A stretch of DNA of 64,000 bases from Lethocerus indicus (Eukaryota; Arthropoda; Insecta; Hemiptera; Belostomatidae): positions 27,848,954-27,912,953 of the forward strand of contig JACDQD010000005.1 in NCBI GenBank assembly GCA_019843655.1, written 5' to 3'. Position 1 is the stretch's first letter. Every line of letters starts with the position of its first letter. Below the pieces are notes generated by a model. It ran no database searches, was not told the DNA's origin, and was given only the letters and a program-made list of their open reading frames with translations. The position numbers and the translations under genes were made by a program. This document shows, piece after piece, positions 38,050 to 50,174 of this stretch.

Positions 38050-40023
38050 TGGTCCAACAAAATTACTGCCCCTCGGGAGTGGGTCACTAATAATGCCCAC
38101 TACAAACCCGTTATTGGTCCCACAACAATAATACATAACACCGAATAAGGGAAAAAAAGAAAAGCCCGACCTCCGAACGGCCCCGGTAACATAAATTAAT
38201 AATTACTTTTTAAGTCCGCGTATCCAATTTATTTTTCGTTTTCGGTCGATACTGTTTAATTGCCGGTATCAATTAACCTCGAAGCCAAACACCCTCAAAA
38301 TGTACGGGGTAGGAGGGATCCGGCTAATTGAAATACATAAAATAGCTTTTATGAAACGCCCGACATTGTGTCCTTCGACGAGGCGCGCTGATTCCAATAC
38401 CTCTTCGAACAATCGCATTTTTCAGGATTCGGTTATTGTATTCCAACACCGGCTCTAAAAGCAGGTGAAATGCCATGAAAACCGAATAAGGGGAAAAATA
38501 AATGCACTTTTCTGGTTTAAACATTGCAGGCCCTAACAACGTGGGAGAGGTCAAGATAAAATAATTTAACGGAGTTATTAGCAGTATATGAATATTTCAA
38601 ATTCTTTTGTGAATTGTCTACTTGTTTATCACATGGGTTTCCTAATGTTAATACCAAGATGTTTAACAGCTGTATCGTCTGAAAGACATTTCATTTCGTC
38701 TATTCTTATACGGGTATAGTTATACAATTCTATGAACCATCTCTTTATGCCATCTTTATTTCTATTAAGAACGGTGTATCGATGCATTTTAAGTACATTT
38801 CAAGAAACAAACAGTAAAAATTCTGATTTCACAGCTAATAGAACTAAGTATACGGAAAACAATATCAGGAGAGTAAAAACAATTTTCTTACACCTTTATT
38901 TTCTTAAATTATTTCGGCGCATTAATTATTTTTATGAAGGCATGTGTACTATTTTAGTTTTTTACAATTATTTAATGCTGAAACAGAAATATAATATTTA
39001 ATTCTGACTGACGGGGTCCGAAAAGAAAGATTTGTAATAATATTTTCGCCAATTCTTTCGACATATGGCATAAAAATACATATACGCTGTGACATGTAAA
39101 GATGTAGAGATTGTTGCGTTCAAGGCAAAGAAATAGTTATGATCGAGCGTGGAACAAAACAATATTTTATTGGTGTACAATAATAAGTGAGAGGACGGCG
39201 CCATAAGAATGTTATATTCCACCGAAAAAAAAATCACATACATCTAACATTGGCAACGAAACCGCGCTTGCACGGTTCAAATTGTTGGAATCTAATTCTG
39301 CGGTTGAAAACAATCGGTGAATAGAGGAGTGGGAGAAAGAGTGGATGATGACGTGACGATGGGCTCGATAAACCAATTAGGGTTAGTAAGAACGATGAGG
39401 CCGCCGTCTACGCCCTCTTCCCCTGATGATCCACCACTAGAGCCCCATTTAATTCTATTTTACTCCCCAGTTACCATTTCACTGGAATCGATTATCTCAA
39501 AAATAATCGTTCGGTCCAATTTTTTTTTCACATCGTCAAAAGAGCCAACCAGTCAATTGTAATTAACCATACAATTGGGACAATTTTATTGCAGAATTGT
39601 TAATTGTAATTGTTAATGAACTTAAATTTAGTAGTTGACGTACCCAGGACTCCGAGACATGACGAAGCCGGAAGTGGAAACAATTTATTATTAAATTTAC
39701 AATCCCTAACCTAACCATGGCACGTCATTTTGTCGCAAACAGTAGCTCACAGTCCTCCCTGAAAGCTACGCTTCACAAAGTTAAACACGCTATAAAAAAT
39801 ATACAAAAAAAATACAAAATCGACTTCAAATTACCCCATACGTATTTCTATTTCTACCATACGCGTCTTATGCAATACTTTCAATAAAACACTTTTCGTA
39901 TCGATAGCCAACTAAGCAGGGGAAATATCCTTAAAAAATATCACTCGGCAGTCAATTTCGAGATATGTGAGCGTGCGCGCGTGTATATACAAAAGATTGA
40001 AATGTAATAAAATATAAGTCGAT

Positions 40024-40077
40024 TATATATAAAAGGAAGCGGCGGAAGGGAGTCGAAAGGGAGAGTCTTATATAAAA
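40024..40077 (+). promoter_or_regulatory. Two TATA-box-like sequences
   Basis: TATATATAAAAGG (40024-40036) and TATATAAAACC (40069-40079) both match the arthropod TATA consensus and precede a GC- and pyrimidine-rich island. I see no convincing initiator at the expected distance, and the 213-codon frame starting at 40156 has no recognisable domain. A plus-strand promoter is possible but poorly supported. Confidence 0.2.
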
Positions 40078-40253
40078 CCAAGGGAGAAGAAACACACACG
40101 AGCGCATCGACAGACAAAAGGTGAGGCGAATATTTGAGGGGGTCGGCGCCGGCGTGTGGGTGAGCAATATAACCGTGTGAGAGCTCAGCTACCCTCCTCC
40201 CTCTTCGTATGTGTGTCCCATATTGAAAAACAACATGACGAGACGCGGGCGGG

Positions 40254-40281
40254 CGCACGCACGCACGCACACACACACACG
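40254..40281. repeat. (GCAC)n(AC)n microsatellite
   Basis: About three GCAC units run into AC repeats. It is embedded in a frame (40156-40797) rich in Ser, Pro, His and Thr, which I read as repeat-driven and not as a gene. Confidence 0.85.
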
Positions 40282-43200
40282 CGGGCGGCCTGTCTGTCTA
40301 GCAGTCGCCTCTATATTAAACCGACCCCCATCCCCCGTCCCTCTCACTCACACTCTCTCCTCCCTCCCTCCATCCCACTCTCTCTTATTCTGCCAGAGCC
40401 CGGTGTCACCCTGCCGCCCTCCACTGTCAGTCACACTTCACACATCCCCGAGATTATTCAGATTCGCTACCAATATAAGAAGGCGACCCGCACTCTCGCT
40501 CGCTCGCACGCGCCCATGCACATAGCTACCGACAACCACAAGCAATATATTTTGGGGACGCTACCACCCCCCGTCGACCCAGCCCGGCCCGTAACCATCA
40601 CAATTTCTAATAAAAACATCCCCCGCCAACCTTTCTCATTCTTTTATATTATACCAAGTGTCAATTCTCTTTCCTCCTTTAGCACGGTTACTACCGCGCG
40701 CAGGCTGTTCTTTTTTCCACAACAGTTCTCCATTGCGACGACAGGTCAAAATTACCTACGCGAGAACCCCGAGCTCAATCCTAACCATTCTATCTAAAAG
40801 GTCACCCAATTCGGGTACTTCGGCTCTACAATTCATCTATTCCGTGAAATTGATCAAAATTATGCGACTTTTCTTGTATGGTGTGCAATATATACATAGT
40901 GTACATTAATGCTACCTAAACATCAATACGAAGTCGGACCTAAAGAGCAAAACCAGTTCGCAAGAAAACAAATTAGACAGTTAACAGTACCAATTCATTT
41001 TCCATTAAGTTGTAACATTAGAAATAGTTAACTTTGGATTTTATGCAATTTGTTTACCATGTATATTTGAATAGTACTTCTGTAATTTGCTTGTAGTCCA
41101 ATAAAACAGATCAGCACGAGAAACTGAGGATAAATAACAAATATTTCTTTTATGATATACACAGGGACCCGCAAGTACTCCTTTTCATTCTTGACACAGA
41201 CCTGTATCTCGTTCATATCAACCCGAATATCAGAAATTAACAAAGTACTATACGACAGAGAGGGCACTGCAATATCGGCGTAATGTTCACTAAGTGACTA
41301 ACGGAATGTTAACTACGTTTAGAGTAGTGCCCAGACAGAATATTACATAGGTTGAGATTCCCCCGAAGAGAATATACCAATTGCTTGCAATAAGCGCATT
41401 TCTGATCCGATTTAACAGCCTTTCTTGGTTCCAAAAGTGCCTTTAAAATCCAATGGAACCTAATAAAACTGATCGAGAAAGAGAAAAATTTGTCAATAAA
41501 GGGAAATAAAAATAAAGTGTTATCATTGTATATTGTGATTATTACAATTATTTTAATTCAAATATATATGGTATGTTTTCTTGTCAAAAAAAAGATAATA
41601 TAATAAAATATCGTAAACTCATAAATAAAAATTTCAACCCTCTCCTTTTCCAATTAAACGTTAAAAACATATAAGACGAACGGGCCGAGAGAGAAATGGG
41701 GAATAAGGGCAGGTAAAAGGGGGGGAGGTACGGGAACATATGCACTAATCTGGGCTGGTGTAATGGAAATGTGACTAAGGAATTATCCCTGGGGTAAGGC
41801 CTGGGAGGTGAAGGGGCGAGTGCGTGTAATTAGGGGGTAAGATAAACCCCAACCACTCGCTAGTGTCTCTACACGACTGGAATACCAATCTAACCCTACC
41901 CGCCCACCCCCCTACCACTAAATTATAAAGGCTGGAACGTGTTGCCGATTACGTCACATCAACCCCGTCTCAAACTTATCTTCTTACCCCGTACACGCGC
42001 GTACACAGCAAGCTTAATGGGGACAAAATGTTGGACAGCTTATTAATAGATTTTTCAAGAATGGATGTACACATTTTTTCTTTTTACAAGAACGTTATCA
42101 AAATAATTGAGAATTGGCTTTAATAATTTAAAAAGGTTGTTACTCCTATAATATTTTTTTCAATGTATATTATACTTCGAGACATGCTGCGTTTCTTTTT
42201 GTAGTAGTTCCAATTTCGCAATGTAAAGAAATACTAATCCAATAAAAACTAACAGGCTGGAATTTACAATTTCGGACGTTGGGTATAGTGTGTGCACGAT
42301 AATAGAGTAGCCCAGTTCTACTGTAGTTGGACTATATACAGTGTGATCCGATAGTGAGCACATCACGAAAATGTATTTTTAAACCGCCGTATAAAAGTTT
42401 CAATTGGCAGAGGGCGTAACAGTCCGACCACGGGTTGCATTACATGGGGGACAGGGCCCACCGATTTCTACTGGATGAGAACCGCGGCAAAAGTTTCGAC
42501 GATTTACAAGGCACCAGACCGGAAGAACTCCGGGGGCAATCTCTCCTAAGTTTGGGACGACCGCGATGTGTTTTCTGACTGTGAATGATAACTCTGACAT
42601 AGTTACTTCACGACAAGATATCTACACCCCCTCCAAACAGTAATGGTGTTTCCCAGCCGAGGTCTGAAATTTACAGTTCTGCTTTTTCCCCGCCGATAAG
42701 TGTTCGTTGTAACAGCAATCTGTGCTGTAATGAACAATAATTTCACGCGTTCCGAAGTTCGACAGGCGCTACTAACCCAATATCTGAACCCCACGCGCTG
42801 AAATTGAATAGAATTTCGATTTTCATAAACGTCGGAATAAAAAAACATTAAATAACATCAGGTTCGACTGTTTTTTAGACCGTCAATAAACTGTCGAAAA
42901 TGAAGTTTTCAAAACCTAACCCGATTACATTATTTGTTAATATTAACAAAACCGTAATTTGGGTTGCCTATGGGTCACAACTAGAATGCTAGAATGCTTA
43001 ATCAATTCATCCACGAATGCTTCTCGAACCAAGGGATAATGACTTTACAGTTATTAAAATCAATGCATTAACGACGAATAACACTTTTATGAAGGCAGTT
43101 TTATGAAGACAGAATGAGGAACTCATACTACGTTTTTGCATCAATGCTCCTCCGTTAGTTTTATAGACCATTTTAAAATGATTAGATTGTAATCTGAAAC

Positions 43201-43830
43201 CGATTAGAGAAAAATAGTTGAAAGGGTCTCTGAATAAAAATTGAGTGTTTAATTCAACTACGCACGGTTTGGAGTAAAATCTTTAGGTATACAATTGTGG
43301 CTCCTTTGGAGTGAGAAAGAGAGAGGGAGGGAGGGGGAGAGAGTCTGGAGGTAAAATTGTTATATAAAATCTATAGGTTGCAGTTAATGTGAGCTTGAGC
43401 TATACCGGAGAGGGAAAAAACTCGGTTCGGGTGGAGACTAGAAGGTGAATGGAGGGTGTTAATTGTTGATGCGTTACACTGGGACCCGGCCAGCAGCCGG
43501 TAAGGGAGCCCCAGACACTATTTATTCATGGCTAGGAGTGAGCAGGCAGATAGGGAGATAGAGAAAGGGGGAAGGGAGAGAAGGGAGAGGGTGGGGGAAA
43601 GGGAAGAGAAGGTGAGGGAGAGGGAGTGATAGAGAGGGAGGAGTGAGCCCACCCTGTCAGCGAACCTACACACACCCCTCCATCGCCTTCCATCTTCCAG
43701 CCAGCCTGTCTGCCTACTGCACGCTTAATCCTACCCTCGACTAATTCACTTACCTCATTCTTCGAACCAACCATCTACCCCAAAGCGAAGGCCGTTCCAA
43801 AAATCTGGTATATATACCCCATCGGAATAA

Positions 43831-43848
43831 AAAAGCGAGTTCGCTTTT
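43831..43848. repeat. Perfect 8-bp hairpin AAAAGCGA/TCGCTTTT
   Basis: The two arms flank a two-base GT centre. It lies 15 bases from the palindromic TATATATA at 43809-43816. Confidence 0.55.
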
Positions 43849-46800
43849 CGCAAGACAGAAGTGTTCGTTTTGTTGAATATTTACTTACACATAAACAAAA
43901 TTACAGTATCGCTGATGTTATTAATCATGTTATTAACCATATGGTTGTCGCCTCTTTTTCCTATATATTTCATTCATTTAAAAAAATGACGTTCCATTCT
44001 TTAAACGTAAAAATGTAAATTCGACATTTGTAGTTTTTAGAAAAATTAGAAAAGGGAACAACTGGAAATCCCTGCCAACCGAGGACAAGTGATTTATCGT
44101 AACTAAAAGGAATCATGTTATTTATTAATTCTTTTAGGGGTTGTACGCTCATTCCCGTTATTTATGGACACTGAATATTCCCCCATAAGCCTCGTTGAAA
44201 TGTTTCTACTCACAATAAGACTTTCTTAACGTCAGATATATATACGTATCACTTGTAAAATGGTATCGACCGGTACGCCCCAACCGAAGCTTTACTCAAA
44301 ATGACCTTACCGAGAGGCCATTTGGAAGCCAGTCACCTCCCCGCCCACAATCTCGCTAAGGTTCTTTTTCTCCAGTTCTCTTCATCACAAATTATATTCA
44401 GAGGGTGGCCACCCTACAACCCCGCACCCAGGACCAGGTTAATACCTCGGGAAGAGAAAGAAAGAGAGAGGGAGAGAGAAGGGGAGGTGGAGAGGGAGAG
44501 TCAGCGCTGAAATGGTTCATTATTCATCCCCTCCGGGCCCTGACACACTGAGGAGGGGGTTAACTAGGTTGCAAACTTTTAGCCCGCAACCCTCCCGCCG
44601 CTACTTGGAGGCCGCTCCCACATTTATCAGAGTTAGCGTTACTTCCTACTCTTCCTACCTTACGTCCTCCGCCACCAAACGATATTTAACTCCGCTCTAA
44701 ATGAATATCGGGCCCATTTAAGGGGACAGTAACCCGATTATGCGAGTGATCCGGTGGCGGAATGCGAGTCCCGATCTCAAAATAATCTAAATCAACGCGA
44801 TTTCTCTCGTAAAATATGCACGAGGAGTCGGTACCGACATATATTAAGATTTTACGAGAAAATATGATACGTTCCTATATATTCCCACTCAGCTTCCTTA
44901 GCACATGGTTCATGGAATAGTTTAGTGTGGCCGGTGATTACATCAGGGGTCTACCCGATCGATAGTTGATTCGTGCTACTAGTATAATTGAGTGAGATTC
45001 AAAGTACACGAATCTAACTCGAACAAAAAAGCCGTATAATTATATTGGCGCTGAAATTTTCTGTCTCGCCTTAACGGACCCGTGCATAGTCCCACCGATT
45101 ACCGCCCATTTTCCATGTGCCTGCTCTGATTTTGTTTGACGCGAAAATGACACAGGACAGAGGGAAAATTCTCGGTTAGTTATCATGCGCAGGATAAAGG
45201 ACCGCCGTACGCGCTGAAGGATAAAAGGAGGGACTGTTAAGTGGGAGCGGTGAGGAACCCCCAAGGGAGGTGATTAGCAGCTTGAGCTTCTGGGGGGAGA
45301 GGGGAAATCCAGAAGGGAGGACAAGGAGGGGGAAAAGAATGAGAGGGGGAGTAGACGGAGAGGGACGACATATTTTTCAACGGGGAAGTTTGTCCATTAG
45401 GAGCTCCTCGGGATGATGCCTCTGGTCGAGGGGGAGTCGAGCAAAACGAGTTTTATATCAAGATTCATTATAATAGCCACCCTATGCCACTAACCTCGCC
45501 CCCTCTGCCTCAATACTCTCTTTCTAAATAAAAACTATTAGACATATTACAGTCTGGAATGCTATAGTGTTCGATGCAGCCAAAAAATCGAAAAAATGTC
45601 TATTTCCAAGTTCACTGCGAGCGCAATAGCAAGTAATAAGTTACATTTTACATAAATTATTTTTGCTACACTGCTACTGCTTGGAGTAACATCGGAACTA
45701 AGCTCAGATTTAATGTATTGCATACCCAATTTTAATACGTGAGATATTCTGAGAAAGTAAATTATACACATACCAGGTACGCAGTACAGACAATCAGGGT
45801 CTATCATAATGAAGTGGACCCACCCTCCGGGTCTACAGCTAAAGAAAACAAAGCGGTCTAAGCAGATAGCGCTATTAGAGTAGCAGGTAGTTTAGCGTTA
45901 TGAATGACTACGGCAACAGTCGATTATAATTAGGTTAGTCACCTCCACCAACGAACACCCTTAGGCCCTATCCTTCGTTTTATCTTCTACGTAACGCAGT
46001 ATTGACAGATGTTTATTGCCAACATCATTTTATCATCGACAATTAAATTTTATAGGCGCTGAATATTAATTTTACGATGCAATCGCAAAATCGATCCAAG
46101 TCCGATCCGAGTAACCAGGTAGATAATGAACTAAAAAATATTTGAAGAGATGAATAAATAACCCATTTGAAAATAAATAAAAGCAAATCATTTTACAATT
46201 GTGGTGCAATTAACATTGAATTATCTGAATTATTTCCAATGATTTATAGCAAAATTACTGTAGCATTAACTTCTTTTCAATGACAACTTCAGTCATAAAG
46301 CACTGAGCACAAACAGTTTTGAAATAGGTTGAAATGCAAGTGTTATAAATATATGAAAACATCTTTCAATGAAAGACCAATGCCAATAATTCAAATTACA
46401 AGATACACAACTATAGCCGATGTCTCCTGCAAGGATTCATTCAGATAATTTTTAGAGCTCCAGTGATAACTTCGCATAACATTCCATTGAATATAAAGCC
46501 AGAAAAATCCTAGCCACGCTCTGATTACTCTGAGAAGATTTACTTTTAGAATTTAATAATACTTATTCAATTCGATACTTTTTCTTAACCAAGATTCCCC
46601 CCGACAAGAGTTAAACCAACACATTCCTCTCGGAGTTCAGGTTAGCGTCTTCCGGCGCCTCCACCCCCCCCCCCCACTAACCTTATTCCCCAACATAATT
46701 GTTAGTTAAAAAGTAGTAGTAGCGCCCGTCGAGAGGAAGCCAGGTACAAAGGAAAAGGAGTTATTACTCTTCCCTGAGCTACGGAGTTAGCAGGGGTAGG

Positions 46801-47310
46801 CTGGGGTGGCGGAGGCGAAATTTCAAAGTAAATACTATAGCAGCGCCCCGAGAGGCTCCCTCAATTCACCGGGCCTCACTGTTAAGAACAAGCGAGGAGA
46901 AACACTTCTTAATAAACGTTTTGTAATTCGAACATCGCGTTTACATATTAAAGTTTAATCTAAACTTTGTGAAGTTGGCGTTAAAAGAGGGAGGTCCCTC
47001 GCTCTCTGAGGGCGGGCTCCGGTGATTACTCATTAGCGACCCGCATTCTACTTCATAAAGAAATTCTGTCCAACCCCCACCAAGTCATACGCAATATCCA
47101 ACAATACACTTTTCCTCTGAAAGTTTTGGAAAAGGTTTCTTCGATTGGGAAATAAACGTGCCAATTTATATCCAATATAAATGGGAGAGAAAAACATACT
47201 TCTAGCACATTGAGTGTCTAGGATTTTTACACCGTTACAGCCGCGGATACAAACCACGTAACTTAAATTAATAAAGAACTATATATCTTATAACGGAGAT
47301 AGAAATATCT

Positions 47311-47324
47311 GTTTATTAATAAAC
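47311..47324. repeat. Perfect 14-bp palindrome GTTTATTAATAAAC
   Basis: A self-complementary AT-rich sequence containing homeodomain-like TTAT/ATAA cores. It is followed by another TTATTAATAA string. Confidence 0.5.
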
Positions 47325-49771
47325 TTATTAATAATGTATTTAAGTCAGATATTTACTACCCAAAATAAGCAAGAGTGCTGACGCAGTACTACATTGGCTC
47401 CCGACCTTGTTATCGATCGCATCACAAGCTATTACAGTGCTACTAGTAAAATACATTTTTCAGTAACCCTTAATAAAGGCTTTAAAATGTAAAAGTAATT
47501 TTCTAGTCTACCTACTAAAGACCGACCTACTGTCCATTTTGCACAATATTCGCTTATACGATATATGTATTAGATACTCCCCAGTAAGCTGACCCAGAAG
47601 TTTCAGAAAAAAACGAAACACAAGTTTCAACAGCTTCTTAACTCGAAAGAACCGATAAATGCGCCCACACGTGTGTTAGGTTGGAAATGGGAAGTAAAAA
47701 TGACACGGCCCCAGTTTATATATATGAGCAGTGTTATACTGTTACAAGAGCCGGAATACAATTCCAGAAATTCGACATCAAAATATACGAGCTTCTGCGT
47801 TTGGGGGAACACGAAAACGAAATTAGGATCCCTTGACGGCATAAGAAGAAAACATTTTATACGCTTACATTCACTTTTACCTCCAAACTAATTTCACAGT
47901 AGACATACCTCTTTAGTAATTTACATATTAATAATTCGTTTATTTACAAGTCTAAAGAGACAATATAATATTACGATACTTTAATCATGTTATATTGTAC
48001 AAAGTCAAAGAAAGTGTTATCGATAAGACAAGAACATTTAAAACAAGCCGAGGTGAATGTTGAAGCAGAGGCCCCGACCGTCTGTACGTTGCTAAGTATA
48101 CCCCGGATTTTTCCAGAAATAGGAATATGGCCAATACAAAATGACAGAACGTTCTATATCCCTCAACGTTCAATATATTCAAACCGCATTTTCCGGAATG
48201 AAAGGAAGCGAGGCTGCCAGCGGTTTTTATTCAAAAACGACAAGTAAACAACTGGAGAGAAAATAAAGGAGCCAGCAAATTAGAAATTCAGAAATAAAAT
48301 AAATACCCCGTTCTAGGGGATTTTGGGCCTCGACTGAGCGGAAAGACGCCGCCGTACCTCGAAAAAAAACAAAAGCCAATATGAGATGAAATATTACTGC
48401 AAGTTCTCGCCCTCGCCCAGGGGGGCAAAGACATTCCCAGTCGACTATCAGAATTCTCACAGCCAAAATAATTAAGCATCGCAGCGTATTAAAAAGAGTG
48501 TGCAGGGACTTGGTTCCTTAGAATCATCATCACACCTTACAGACGTTATATTAAAGAATTCAAAGGCCCTGATAGTTAGGGAGAATTGGACATCCGATAG
48601 TTCCAAAAAAATCGAAATATTCATCTTAATGGATAAATTAAAGAGTGGGAAATTTAATTTTGCGCCTATCGGTTTTTCTATGCATTCTTAATTAAATATA
48701 CATTATATAGGAGGGAAACAGATAGAGAGTAACCGGAGCAACCCGGGGGTGAGGAGGTAGATTCAGGGGAACACGTGGAGCCTAAACAATGGGTAACTTT
48801 CGGACAACCAGCGCACTATTTACTAAACAATTCCCCCACCCTCTATGTATACTCATATTATGTAGTCCCTATATACACGTTTACCTACCTGTGTAACAGC
48901 GTTGTATGTATGATGCGCCCGATTGTAAATAAAATCCCTTTACGTTTAGACCGGTGGAGCATGAATACGGCCCGACCACTCACGGACTCCGATCTCCCGC
49001 TCCCTTTTCTCCCCCTACTCACTCTCTTTAACAATACCGCTGTTCCAACAATATTTCCGATGGTCTACAAATACATATACTCAAACACAAACAAACCCAC
49101 ACACATACAAAATACATACACGCACGGTAGAAGTAGAACCCCACTCCAATTCCCCAAACACAAAAAATCACTCTCTTCACGTTATGGTTTGTCTAAAACA
49201 TAAATGTAGACATCACTTTGACACGAAGTCATCGCATCGACAGTGGCATTCGCATCGCGAATAAAATTTCCAATCAATTCCGAAAGGGGCGTCATTTAAT
49301 TGACACATTATTACCGTTTATTTTAGATAATAAAGTATACACTCGCCGACGCATATTATCCGAAAAGAGTTCCCTTTTCTGCAGTAGAATAATTCGCTAC
49401 AATATTACGCACGAAGAGGAATACTTGATGATTTTGAAAACTTACAATATTAAACAACAACATAAAATCCAGGATTCGGTTACAATAATCGCACTCGTTT
49501 GAAATCGGGCGATAAACCGGGAGAGATTGAAAACGGTTACGGCCGTGGAATTCATACGAGCCAAATGAAAAAAAAGTGGTTATCGCCCCGGGCGTTAAAA
49601 ATGAAGCGATGGGGCCGACAGTGGGTAGGTGCGTACGTGGCCGGCCGACGGGGCCGGCTCGGATAAATTTAAATTGAATCGCAGAATAAATAATCGCATT
49701 TAGAGAAAAAGGGGAATCAGTCGGCCACCGTGAGAACTACGTGATGTTTGTGAAGATGAGACCCCGCGTAA

Positions 49772-49776
<5 letters not shown>

Positions 49777-49827
<51 letters not shown>
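49777..49827. repeat. (AT)25 microsatellite
   Basis: Fifty-one uninterrupted bases of AT. The two opposing frames that cross it (49700-49978) are repeat artefacts. Confidence 0.95.
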
Positions 49828-49831
<4 letters not shown>

Positions 49832-50115
49832 CACGGACACACACATCGGGTTATAAGATGGACAGGGAGGGTAGGAGGGGTGGATTCGGCTCACGTAGTC
49901 GAGGGGTAGTAAAAGGGAGGAATCGGTCAGGGCTGGTGCTCCCGCCGGGCTCTGGCCGGGCCCCCTAAAGTCCGCCAATTAAGCGCTGGGCCGCCCCCGG
50001 AGGGAGGCAGCAGATTAATTAAATCTTGGGTGGTGGTGTTACGGCCGTGGCCGGGTTAGAGGGGGGGCCGCCTGGGTTTATGTATGAGAGTAAATATTAG
50101 ATGAACCGGAGCGAG

Positions 50116-50118
<3 letters not shown>

Positions 50119-50168
<50 letters not shown>
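50119..50168. repeat. (GA)25 microsatellite
   Basis: Fifty uninterrupted bases of GA, ending in GGGGCGGCCGCGGCC, a NotI-type GC-rich palindrome. Confidence 0.95.

Positions 50169-50174
<6 letters not shown>

Larger units (their letters stand above)
29648..40023. other. Gene-less stretch with GC-rich islands
   Basis: No recognisable exon or RNA gene. GC-rich islands lie at about 29650-29910, 32480-33000, 33350-33600 and 35860-36350. The segment 32460-32860 is strongly G-rich on the plus strand. A TTA/ATT-rich patch lies at 36706-36760. The frames at 28727-29084, 32517-32771 and 33260-33711 follow these biased patches. Several short palindromes are listed separately. Confidence 0.5.
40282..49776. 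other. Gene-less stretch
   Basis: No exon of a known family was recognised. A pyrimidine-rich island (40320-40440) and purine-rich islands (43320-43340, 43545-43645, 44450-44510, 45290-45370) stand out. A run of 12 C lies at 46664-46675. The frames at 42400-42848 and 48775-49203 are in more balanced sequence, but I find no domain in them. A minus-strand TATA/ATG/5' splice site arrangement near 43754-43816 is described as a finding. Confidence 0.5.

Noticed and set aside
40156..40797. 213-codon plus-strand frame, the longest outside pure repeats
   Set aside because: Composition follows a pyrimidine-rich island and an AC repeat. No domain, signal peptide or splice support is visible.
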